DNA of 64,000 nucleotides. Origin: Rhodopirellula sp. SM50 (GTDB taxonomy: Bacteria > Planctomycetota > Planctomycetia > Pirellulales > Pirellulaceae). The position numbers were made by a program, and so were the translations under genes. This document shows, piece after piece, positions 49,677-57,656 of this stretch; position 1 is the first letter of the stretch; every line of letters starts with the position of its first letter. The stretch is from the NCBI RefSeq assembly GCF_002289565.1, contig NZ_NTFY01000016.1, forward strand, positions 1 through 64,000, in the 5' to 3' direction. The notes beneath the pieces were generated by a model that searched no databases, had not been told where the DNA came from, and saw nothing but the letters and a program-made list of their open reading frames with translations.

Positions 49677-50480
49677 ATGCCCATTGAGGTTGACTCAGAA
49701 ATTCAGGTTCTTGACCGCGACGAGTTTCAGTCATTCGCATACCGAGTCATGGGAATCATCTACTCCGCTCACAATGAATTCAGTCGTCTGATCGACGAGA
49801 CTCCATTCAAAAACATCATTCGTCGGCGTTGTGAACTTGCGGGCGTGGCGCCCGCTCGGCGAGAAGTCGAAATCAGAGTGTCACACAAAAACTTTTGTAA
49901 GTCGTACTATATGGATCTGCTTCTGGGCCACGCGCTGATGGTGGAAGCAAAAACCGTTGATTGCCTGACGCCTGCTCACGACGCTCAAACAATCAACTAT
50001 TTGCTTCTCTCGGGGATGAAACATGGATTGTTGGTGAATCTGCGAACGCCTCGAGTCCAAAAGCGTTTTATCTCGACCAACCTTGATTCAGCAGCTCGAC
50101 ACCGATTTGCGATCGATACCAAACGATGGCGAGGCGTCAATGATGCGAGCGTTAGATTACGAGAGGTATTGGAAGATCTTTTGAATGATTGGGGCGTATT
50201 CTTAAGCGCATCTCTCTATCGTGAAGCCACGTTGTATCTGCTCAAAGGATTCCAGAGTGAATCGAGGCGCGTTCCGATCTTTGACGGGAACTTTCAAGCT
50301 GGAATGCACGACGTATTCTTGATCGACATTGACACAGCAATGGCCATCACAACGCTTACCGATGGCGATGCAGAGATGGAGACGCAGCTAAAAAGACTGC
50401 TGTACCATACAAGCCTTCGTTGTATTCAGTGGGCAAATCTAAACCATCACGATGTGCAAATGGCAACACTTGAATTATGA
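49677..50480 (+). CDS. GxxExxY family (PD-(D/E)xK-like) protein
   Basis: A 267-residue protein from ATG 49677. The GxxExxY family marks are altered at the N-terminus (GIIYSAHNEF where most have 'GaafeVhneLG'), but the core is clear: YYMDLLLGHALMVEAKTVDC (the D...ExK nuclease triad) followed by HDAQTINYLLLSGMKHGLLVN. The C-terminal ~120 residues have no known domain. Composition is visibly lower in GC than its neighbours, and codon choice includes more A/T-ending codons. A perfect 24-bp direct repeat flanks the gene. The role of this family is unknown. Confidence 0.82.
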   Translation: MPIEVDSEIQVLDRDEFQSFAYRVMGIIYSAHNEFSRLIDETPFKNIIRRRCELAGVAPARREVEIRVSHKNFCKSYYMDLLLGHALMVEAKTVDCLTPAHDAQTINYLLLSGMKHGLLVNLRTPRVQKRFISTNLDSAARHRFAIDTKRWRGVNDASVRLREVLEDLLNDWGVFLSASLYREATLYLLKGFQSESRRVPIFDGNFQAGMHDVFLIDIDTAMAITTLTDGDAEMETQLKRLLYHTSLRCIQWANLNHHDVQMATLEL

Positions 50481-50509
50481 CTTCGGTTGTTGCCCAATCG
50501 TCTTTCCTA

Positions 50510-50533
50510 TTGTTTTGCCCCCATCGTTTTGCC
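50510..50533. repeat. Right copy of the 24-bp direct repeat flanking the GxxExxY gene
   Basis: Begins TTGTTTTGCCCCCATCG and is identical over 24 bp to 49623-49646. It lies between the gene's stop and the sulfatase stop. Near-identical inverse block at 39449-39470. Confidence 0.9.
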
Positions 50534-50554
50534 TTGCCCGGCACCCGCCATTGC

Positions 50555-51979
50555 CTACTTCCCCGTCTTGCGGCGTCGGTCTAGCCAGGTTTTGTATTCC
50601 CAGCGGTCTTTCCAGTTTTTCAGGTGGGGTTGGTAGTCGGGGCGGTCGACCCAGAACATGGGTTGGGGATGATCCGCCGCGACGCGGCCTTCGGGGTAAT
50701 CCTTGCCCGCTTCGCTGGCGTCGGTGGATTCGAGCCAGTTGCGAAGTTGGCGGCGGAGCGTTTGAAAACGCTGGGGATGTTGTTCAGCGACGTTCGTGGA
50801 TTCCGCCACATCGCTGGCCAGGTTGTAGAGTTCAAAGGCGTCCTTCTTGAAATCTTTAGTCAGCAGTTTCCAGTCGCCGTCGACCACCGCCGCAGCGGAT
50901 TTGTAGCGAAAGAAAATCGGTTCGGGGCGATGGCGCTGAGCGTCCGACGGTCCGCTAAACAGCGGCGTCAAACTGATGCCGTCGCGCGGGCGATCGGGAG
51001 CGGGGTGTTCGGCGCCGGCGAGCTCGAGAATCGTGGGCATCATGTCCATCACGCTGGCCGGATAATCGGTTTTTCGTGGGGTGACGGTTCCGGGCCATTC
51101 GATGATGCCTGGCACCCGCAAGCCGCCTTCGAAAATCGTGCCTTTGTTTCCACGCAGACCACCGGTCGTCGTCGGCGTGATCTTGGGGAGTCCGCCGTTG
51201 TCGCTGCAGTACCAAAACAGGGTTTGCTTTTCGATGCCCAGCGTGCGCAATCCAGCACGCAGCGCACCGATGCTGCGATCCAGCGCGACCAGTTCACCGT
51301 AGTGATGCATCGATGTTTCGTCTAAATCCGAAAACGCTGCGTTATCTTCGGCCGACGCTTTGAAGGGAGAGTGGGGCGTGCCGTACCAGATGACGGTAAA
51401 GAACGGTTGGTCGGATGCGGCTTGGCGTTCGATGTGCTTGAGCGCCTGCTCCATGATCACGTCCGACGAATCGCCCCGGTAATCTTCAAACTCTCCTCCG
51501 CGGCTGAGCAACGGATCGCGGTCGAAGAAGTTGGTCACCGACAACCAATGGTCAAAGCCGAACGTGCCCGGATGAAATTTGTCGTCCCGCAGGATCGGCG
51601 CGCCGGGACCACGCAATCCGTTCAAGTGCCATTTGCCGAAGTGGGCGGTCTGGTAACCCGCTTCGGACAGCACTTGTGGCAACGTGATTTCTTGGTGACG
51701 CAAGGCGTAGCCGTGTTCGGGAACGCCGACTCGGTAACACGACCGACCGGTCAGCACGGCGGCGCGGGTCGGCGAGCAGACCGGAGCACCGGCGTAAAAC
51801 CGATCGAACCGCAGGCCGGATTGGCTCATCGCGTCCAAGTTCGGTGTCTGAAGTCGCGGGTGCTGGTTGTAACCGGTTTCGCCCCAGCCTTGATCGTCGG
51901 CCATCACCAAGATGATGTTCGGTCGTGCGGCTTGGACCGCGAGGGGAAGCAACGCCAGGATCAACAACAGGTAACGCAT
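50555..51979 (-). CDS. Exported type I sulfatase (CSPTR)
   Basis: A 474-residue arylsulfatase-family enzyme. ATG 51979 starts a signal peptide (MRYLLLILALLPLAVQAA); a GTG one codon earlier is unlikely. Active-site marks: PNIILVMADDQGWGE (metal Asp pair), AGAPVCSPTRAAVLTGR where Cys is converted to formylglycine, HFGKWH, and FWYCSDNGG with the Asp-Asn metal ligands. It removes sulfate from a polysaccharide or other ester outside the cytoplasm. Needs a formylglycine-generating enzyme or related maturase, not in this window. Planctomycetes use many such enzymes on algal sulfated glycans. Confidence 0.92.
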   Translation of the reverse strand: MRYLLLILALLPLAVQAARPNIILVMADDQGWGETGYNQHPRLQTPNLDAMSQSGLRFDRFYAGAPVCSPTRAAVLTGRSCYRVGVPEHGYALRHQEITLPQVLSEAGYQTAHFGKWHLNGLRGPGAPILRDDKFHPGTFGFDHWLSVTNFFDRDPLLSRGGEFEDYRGDSSDVIMEQALKHIERQAASDQPFFTVIWYGTPHSPFKASAEDNAAFSDLDETSMHHYGELVALDRSIGALRAGLRTLGIEKQTLFWYCSDNGGLPKITPTTTGGLRGNKGTIFEGGLRVPGIIEWPGTVTPRKTDYPASVMDMMPTILELAGAEHPAPDRPRDGISLTPLFSGPSDAQRHRPEPIFFRYKSAAAVVDGDWKLLTKDFKKDAFELYNLASDVAESTNVAEQHPQRFQTLRRQLRNWLESTDASEAGKDYPEGRVAADHPQPMFWVDRPDYQPHLKNWKDRWEYKTWLDRRRKTGK

Positions 51980-52027
51980 CACGGGCTCCGGGGCAGGGAA
52001 GGGCAGGGCGGAGCCGTAGTCTAACCG

Positions 52028-52184
52028 CTAGTGTTGCGCTGCAAGTCATCTCTTCGGGTGGCGCGTTTGATCGGAAACGGGGTCAGGAACCAAAAATGCG
52101 AAGCACCCTGCGGGCCATTTGGTTTTTGGTTCCTGACCCCCTTTCCGTGGGCAATCCTAAGAATGAGCTGCAACGCAGCACTAG
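52028..52184. repeat. 157-bp nested inverted-repeat element
   Basis: Outer ends CTAGTGTTGCGCTGCAAG and CTGCAACGCAGCACTAG are imperfect inverted repeats; inner arms GGGGTCAGGAACCAAAAA (52079-52096) and its exact complement (52123-52140) enclose 26 nt. The right outer end, CTAG, supplies the TAG stop of the adjacent secreted-protein gene. No protein is encoded. It resembles a non-autonomous insertion. Confidence 0.82.
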
Positions 52185-54496
52185 CGTGATCGGAAGCCGA
52201 GGATTCGGGCCCGCGGGGCGAGCCCGCCGGTGGCGATCGGTTGGTCCAGCAAGTAGCTGCCCGTGTTGCCGGCCTGGTCGGTTGCATCGACACGCAGATA
52301 GATCTCGTGTGGCAACTTCGGATCGGCCGGCCAGACGTAGAGTCCGTCGTTGCGAAGCCCCGCAGCGATGGTCGTCCACGGCCCGTCGATCGAATCACTA
52401 AACGCGATCGCGACGGGGCGGTCCATCAGGTTTTCATCACTGCATTCATAGCGAATGATCAACGACCCGGTGCGATCCCCTTCGCCGTACCGCGCCGAAG
52501 TGATTTTGATCTTGGGCAACGTCTGGTCCACGATCACCGCGATATCGGGTTGATCGCCGGGCAACGGGCGTGGGCTGGCCAAGCCGTTGTTGCCGAGCAC
52601 CACGATTCGAAACGCGAAGACGCCTTCGCCCTTGGTTTCGATGTCAAAGGGACTGGTCCGATCCGGGTCAGCGCCCCATCGTTTCCACGTCCGCCCGGCA
52701 TCCAGACTGCCGTACAACTCGACCGCTTCGACCCCCGAAGCGCCGACGGCTTCGAGTTCGTATTCCAAGCTAAAGCGATTGGAGTTGCTCCAGCGAAACG
52801 GAACGGTGCGGGCCAGTTGAGCTCGATCGTACCGTTGTTGTTGCTCGCGACTGAGTTGTTCGGCACGCTCGGCCCGGTACCGTCGTTGATCTTCCGGTGT
52901 GCTGCTCGGTGCCGGTGTCGGAATCTGCTCCGCGGCGGGACGGCGTGATTGCTGATCAGGCGTCGTTTGGGATCGCGGGGTGATCGGCCGCAAGGCTTCT
53001 TCGAGTGTCCGCGATCGCTGGGACGTGACTTCGTCGTCCGCCTCCGCTTTCGGCAGCGGGATCGACTCGGTGATCGGGTCGCCGGGCGATTTCGGTGGGG
53101 CCAGGTTCAGCGTCGGCGCGTCTGTCGTTTCCGGCGTTGGTGCGGGTGTCGGCAATGTCTCGGCCGCCGCCGCGGGTGCTTTCGGTGCTTCGGCGGGGGC
53201 GGGTTCGGGCTGTGGTGCCGGCAACACCTCGATGCCTTCGGGCGTCAGCTTGGCGGTCAGTCCCGACGCGGGCAACGTCATCGGAGGCGACGGATTGCCG
53301 GGTGAGCTGGCTGCCGGCGAGCTGGCTGCGGGCGAGTTGGCTGCGGGCGAGTTGGCTGCGGGCGAGTTGGCTGCGGGCGAGTTGGCTGCGGGCGAGTTGG
53401 CTGCGGGTGTTGCCGCCGCGCCCGCCGCTGTGGGCTCGATCGGTTTGGTCACCGGTTGAGCGCTGGCGCCGAACGCCGAACCGAACGACTGCAGCGAACG
53501 TCCCCTGGTCGGGGCGGTGGTGGGTGCCGTGCCGCGGACAGGCGTGCTCGCGTTGCCGGTCGATCGCAGCGGACCGGATCCCGGTGACTGCAACGCGGCG
53601 CCGCGCGTGGACGACTGCGGGAGCGACTGCGGAGCGGTCGGGGCAGATGACGAAGGTGAGGGGTGGGTGTCGGACGTCGGTCCGAGTCGAAAGCTGGGCG
53701 GATCGCTGGGGCCGGCGACGGTTTGGATCCGCAACTGGTTCGGTGACGCAGCCATCCGCGGCAGTTTGGTGGCGGCCACGCGGGGGCGGCGGAACGTTTT
53801 CGCTTGGACCGACGCGTTGCCGATCGAGTCGGTGGCCGTGACGTGGACGGACATCTGTTGCCAGTCGTCGGCGGGGCGAATCGAAAATCGGCCTTCCTGA
53901 TCCATCGACGCGTTGGGGACCGTGACCCACTGCCGCCGGACATCGGTCGCGTACAGCACGCGGAGCGTGGCGACTTGATGCGGATCGGTCAGTATTAATT
54001 GCCCCGAAAGGGTGCCGTCGACATCGGCGCCGGCTTGAAGATCGATCGCCGGTCCGGTCGTGTCGATAAAAATCTTGCGTTCCGGAGACAGCGTTTCGGT
54101 CGGCTGGGGGGGCGTGTCCAAATCGGTCGCGTGGGTGAACCAGTAGTCCCCATCGGCGGTCGCTTCGAAGTGGAATTGTTGAATCGGCAGAGGCTGTTCG
54201 GCCGCCTTGGCCCACGTTTGTCCGCGGTCGGAGGAAACATAGAGCCGCACCATCGTCGCTCCGCTATCCCGTTCCATCTGAAATGGGATATCAAAAACCC
54301 GAGATGTGAGGACAATGGCGTCCGGGTCGACCGCGACCGCCGGAACGGCGAAGATGGCAAACAGGGTCCACAGCGAGATCGACAGTGTGACGCGATGGCA
54401 ATCCAGCCTGCGTACCGCCGGCCTGCGGCGGGATGTCGCCGGGATGAACGGGGGGCGATGATTGATCGCCCGGACGAATTGGCGGAAAACGCCCAT
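52181..54496 (-). CDS. Large exported protein with Ala/Asn/Ser/Pro repeats
   Basis: A 771-residue protein; ATG 54496 is the last good start before the mnmG gene begins on the other strand. The N-terminus has an Arg-rich stretch and then a hydrophobic signal (SISLWTLFAIFAVPAVA). Two beta-sandwich-like halves follow: MVRLYVSSDRGQTW at ~85 and a similar VELYGSLDAGRTWKRW at ~595. Between them is a low-complexity region with AANSP repeats and a Pro/Ala-rich linker. The duplicated 'S-x-D-x-G-x-T-W' element is like BNR or fibronectin-type repeats; I do not assign a family. Its stop codon lies in an inverted-repeat element. Confidence 0.65.
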   Translation of the reverse strand: MGVFRQFVRAINHRPPFIPATSRRRPAVRRLDCHRVTLSISLWTLFAIFAVPAVAVDPDAIVLTSRVFDIPFQMERDSGATMVRLYVSSDRGQTWAKAAEQPLPIQQFHFEATADGDYWFTHATDLDTPPQPTETLSPERKIFIDTTGPAIDLQAGADVDGTLSGQLILTDPHQVATLRVLYATDVRRQWVTVPNASMDQEGRFSIRPADDWQQMSVHVTATDSIGNASVQAKTFRRPRVAATKLPRMAASPNQLRIQTVAGPSDPPSFRLGPTSDTHPSPSSSAPTAPQSLPQSSTRGAALQSPGSGPLRSTGNASTPVRGTAPTTAPTRGRSLQSFGSAFGASAQPVTKPIEPTAAGAAATPAANSPAANSPAANSPAANSPAANSPAASSPAASSPGNPSPPMTLPASGLTAKLTPEGIEVLPAPQPEPAPAEAPKAPAAAAETLPTPAPTPETTDAPTLNLAPPKSPGDPITESIPLPKAEADDEVTSQRSRTLEEALRPITPRSQTTPDQQSRRPAAEQIPTPAPSSTPEDQRRYRAERAEQLSREQQQRYDRAQLARTVPFRWSNSNRFSLEYELEAVGASGVEAVELYGSLDAGRTWKRWGADPDRTSPFDIETKGEGVFAFRIVVLGNNGLASPRPLPGDQPDIAVIVDQTLPKIKITSARYGEGDRTGSLIIRYECSDENLMDRPVAIAFSDSIDGPWTTIAAGLRNDGLYVWPADPKLPHEIYLRVDATDQAGNTGSYLLDQPIATGGLAPRARILGFRSR
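53301..53410 (-). repeat. 15-bp in-frame minisatellite (AANSP)
   Basis: About seven copies of GGCGAGTTGGCTGCG (plus-strand reading), coding for PAANS on the minus strand. The edge copies have CTG/CCG variants that give AASSP. Confidence 0.9.
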
Positions 54497-54658
54497 CGGA
54501 TATGCCGGAGTCGAAAGAAACGGGTGTACCTCATCTTCCGGTTCGGCAAAATGAAGGGCCAATCTTGATGGGGAAGCAGGAAAAAGTGTGGCATCGATCG
54601 TTTCGCCGCGACCCGCGAGGTCACGGGCGGTGGTGCCAAGGCAAATGAGTAAGGGTTC

Positions 54659-56494
54659 ATGATTCAGTATCAATACGATGTCGTGGTGATCGGGGCAGGG
54701 CATGCCGGCACCGAGGCGGCTGCCGCGGCGGCTCGGTTGGGCGCGCGGACGGCGCTGCTGACGACCAATTTGGATACCGTCGGGCAGATGTCCTGCAATC
54801 CGGCGATCGGTGGCGTCGCCAAAGGCCAGATCGTCCGCGAAGTCGATGCGCTCGGCGGATTGATGGGGCACGCGATTGACGCGACCGGCATCCAGTTTCG
54901 ACTGCTCAATTGCCGCAAGGGGCCGGCGATGCACAGCCCCCGCGCGCAGGCCGACAAAAAGGCGTATCAGCAATACATCAAGCACGCGATCGAATTGCAG
55001 AGCGACTTGGATCTGCGTCAAGAAACGGTCGAAGACCTGTTGACCGAGAGCACCGCCGAGGGTGAGCGGATCGTCGGGGTCCGCGTGCGAGGTCAGGCCG
55101 AGTATCGCGCGGCGGTGGTGGTGCTGACCACGGGCACGTTCTTGTCAGCGATCATGCATACCGGCGAATCCAAAACCGCCGGCGGCCGCGCCGGAGAGGG
55201 AACGACGACAGGGATCAGCGGCGCGCTGAATCGATTGGGATTCCAAATCGATCGATTCAAGACGGGCACACCGGCCCGATTGAATCGCCGGACGATTGAT
55301 TATGCCAGCCTGGACGAACAGCCCGGTGATGACCAACCCCAACCGTTTTCGTTTCTCAACGATTCCCTGTCCATCGATCAGGTGCCCTGTCACATCGCGA
55401 TGACCAATGAAGCGGTGCACGATCTGATTCGCGCCAATCTTCACCGCGCGCCGATGTACAGCGGACAAATCAACACGCGCGGACCACGCTACTGTCCTTC
55501 GATCGAAGACAAAGTCGTTCGCTTTGCCGATAAATCCAGCCACCAGTTGTTCCTCGAACCGGAAGGCCATCACACCGAAGAGGTCTACGTCAACGGCATC
55601 TCGACCAGTCTGCCACGCGATGTTCAAGACGGGATGTTCCGGCTGATCCCCGGACTGGAACGGGCGACCATCATGCGTTACGGATACGCGGTGGAGTATG
55701 ACTATTGTCCGCCCACGCAACTCTGGCCGCACCTGGAATCCAAACGGGTTTCGGGGCTGTATCTCGCCGGCCAAATCAACGGCACGACCGGATACGAAGA
55801 GGCGGCCGGACAAGGCTTGATCGCCGGCCTCAACGCGGCGCGGCAAGTCGCCGGAAAATCGACCTGGGTTCCGACGCGGGATCAAGCTTACATCGGCGTG
55901 TTGGTCGACGATCTGGTCACCAGCGGCACGGACGAACCCTATCGAATGTTTACCAGTCGCGCGGAATATCGATTGTTGCTGCGGCAAGACAACGCCGATC
56001 GCCGATTGACGCCCGACGCCGACGCGCTGGGATTGATCGATGCCCAACGCCGCCAGAAGTTTACGACGAAATTGGCCGACATCGATCGGGCGATCGAGTT
56101 GCTCGGGTCGGTGCGGATCAGCACACCCAAGGGCGACGTCAAGGGTGACGTCTACCTTCGTCGCCCCGAAGTCGATTGGGCGAAGATGCGCGAGTTCATT
56201 CCCCAGCTTGCAACGATCGGCGACCAGGCCGCCCAGCAAGTCGTTTACGACATCAAATACGAAGGCTACGTCAGCCGGCAACGCGACGAAGTTGCCCGCC
56301 AGCAGCGGATGCTCAAGAAGAAAATCCCCGGCGGATTCGATTACGCCGCGATTACCGCGATGCGTAACGAGGCCAAGGAGAAACTCAGTCACATTCGGCC
56401 CGTCTCGCTCGACCAGGCACAGCGAATCAGCGGAATCACGCCGGCGGATATCGCGTTGTTGCTGGCCTATCTCGAAGCCCCGTCGTCAAGGTGA
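54659..56494 (+). CDS. mnmG: tRNA uridine-5-carboxymethylaminomethyl modification enzyme MnmG
   Basis: A 611-residue FAD enzyme that, with MnmE, modifies U34 of several tRNAs. Typical blocks: [83 protein letters not shown]-like segment near 280, [18 protein letters not shown] with the catalytic Cys, and [17 protein letters not shown]. The length is close to the bacterial norm of about 630. MnmE is not in the window. Divergent from the repeat-protein gene. Confidence 0.95.
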   Translation: MIQYQYDVVVIGAGHAGTEAAAAAARLGARTALLTTNLDTVGQMSCNPAIGGVAKGQIVREVDALGGLMGHAIDATGIQFRLLNCRKGPAMHSPRAQADKKAYQQYIKHAIELQSDLDLRQETVEDLLTESTAEGERIVGVRVRGQAEYRAAVVVLTTGTFLSAIMHTGESKTAGGRAGEGTTTGISGALNRLGFQIDRFKTGTPARLNRRTIDYASLDEQPGDDQPQPFSFLNDSLSIDQVPCHIAMTNEAVHDLIRANLHRAPMYSGQINTRGPRYCPSIEDKVVRFADKSSHQLFLEPEGHHTEEVYVNGISTSLPRDVQDGMFRLIPGLERATIMRYGYAVEYDYCPPTQLWPHLESKRVSGLYLAGQINGTTGYEEAAGQGLIAGLNAARQVAGKSTWVPTRDQAYIGVLVDDLVTSGTDEPYRMFTSRAEYRLLLRQDNADRRLTPDADALGLIDAQRRQKFTTKLADIDRAIELLGSVRISTPKGDVKGDVYLRRPEVDWAKMREFIPQLATIGDQAAQQVVYDIKYEGYVSRQRDEVARQQRMLKKKIPGGFDYAAITAMRNEAKEKLSHIRPVSLDQAQRISGITPADIALLLAYLEAPSSR

Positions 56495-57068
56495 TTGCCT
56501 TTGAATCGACTGGGCTGATCAAACGCCAGAGCGGGCCGGCGGCTCGCGAAAGTCTTGACGGGCTGTCGATTTAGTTGGGATCTGCTGAGTCTATGGTGAG
56601 CCGCTGGCCGTAAGGCCTCGGGCAGCGTCGCAGTGCCCGGCCGCTTACGCGTCGCGGCTCACAAAAACGACAGCCCGTTGACGACTTCCGCTACGATTAA
56701 CGCCGCCACTTTTACAATCAACGTCCCGCACTGATCGTTGGCTGTTCAAAGTTCGCCGGTAACCTATCTTGACCTATTCTGTGGATTCGGTAAGATTCGT
56801 TGGTCGGGCAAGATCGGCAAGCTTGAGGGTTTCGGAGTTTGCTGTTACTTACGTTTTTGACGCAAATTGGCACTGAAATGCTCTTGTGCGGAAGCGTGGG
56901 GGTTTTGCTAAAAGAAGCCTGTCGTGCTGGTTTGGTGACCGGCACAAGAGTGTTGGCGAATGCTAGCACGGAAAGACATGGAACAGGGTGAGGCTTCCAC
57001 GAAGGCTCACTCGCGACAAACGCACAGGTTGGGAAACGGCTCGTCCTGCAGGGAGGATGGTTTCTGCG
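56495..57068. other. Spacer upstream of the regulator with nested inverted repeat
   Basis: A 574-bp gap. It holds a 121-bp nested inverted repeat (56558-56678) and then about 350 bp of less structured sequence leading to the regulator gene, the likely site of its promoter and any operator for its own HTH domain. No gene was recognised. Confidence 0.6.
56558..56678. repeat. Nested inverted repeat
   Basis: Outer arms ACGGGCTGTCG and CGACAGCCCGT; inner arms GTGAGCCGC (from 56596) and GCGGCTCAC (to 56662). It could fold into one long stem and lies downstream of mnmG, so termination is possible. There is no T-run. Confidence 0.7.
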
Positions 57069-57656
57069 ATGACCACGAAGACGGTCTTTACGACAGGCGA
57101 AGCGGCTAAAATCTGCAAAGTCAGCCAGCAGACGATCATTCGTTGCTTTGACAATGGTTCGCTGAAGGGCTTCCGGGTGCCGGGAAGCAAATTTCGACGT
57201 ATTCCACGTGAACAGCTCTACCTGTTCATGAAGGACAACGGGATACCGACAGACGCGCTGGAGAGCGGCAAGAAGAAGTTGTTGATCGTTGATGACGACC
57301 AGGATCTGGTCGAATTGATGAAAGACGGCTTTGAACGCGACGGGCGATTCGATATCCGCACGGCCAATAACGGCTTTGATGCCGGGATGGGCGTGAAGGA
57401 ATTTCGACCCGATCTGGTCGTGTTGGACGTGATGTTGCCCGACATCAACGGCAAAGAAGTCTGCCAGCGGGTCCGCAGCGATCCGGCCTTGGACATGGTC
57501 AAGATTCTTTGCATTTCCGGGATGGTGGAGCACAACAAGGTTGACGCGCTGCGTGCCGCCGGTGCGAACGATTTCATGCAGAAGCCGTTTGCGATCGACG
57601 ACTTGGTGTTGCGATCTTGCGATCTGCTGGAAATGGAACGCAAAGTCCCGAATTAG
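57069..57656 (+). CDS. Response regulator with N-terminal excisionase-type HTH
   Basis: A 195-residue protein from ATG 57069 (an in-frame ATG at 57057 sits directly on the GGAGG and is less likely). Residues about 5-55 form a MerR/excisionase-like winged helix: FTTGEAAKICKVSQQTIIRC FDNG, then GFRVPGSKFRRIPREQL. From about 70 there is a receiver domain: LLIVDDDQDL, the phospho-acceptor Asp in LVVLDVMLPD, a Ser/Thr switch in LCISGM and Lys in MQKPF. The DNA-binding part being at the front and of the excisionase type is unusual. The next gene, a histidine kinase, starts directly after the stop. Confidence 0.88.
   Translation: MTTKTVFTTGEAAKICKVSQQTIIRCFDNGSLKGFRVPGSKFRRIPREQLYLFMKDNGIPTDALESGKKKLLIVDDDQDLVELMKDGFERDGRFDIRTANNGFDAGMGVKEFRPDLVVLDVMLPDINGKEVCQRVRSDPALDMVKILCISGMVEHNKVDALRAAGANDFMQKPFAIDDLVLRSCDLLEMERKVPN

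Noticed and set aside
52956-54215. 419-codon minus-strand frame overlapping the large exported protein
   Set aside because: Out of frame with the protein that has the signal peptide and duplicated beta motif; Arg-rich, ends arbitrarily.
54497-55021. 175-codon extension of the large exported protein
   Set aside because: It overlaps the start of mnmG on the other strand, and the residues do not resemble a leader.
55145-56392. 415-codon frame antisense to mnmG
   Set aside because: mnmG is complete with all motifs; the antisense frame has none.
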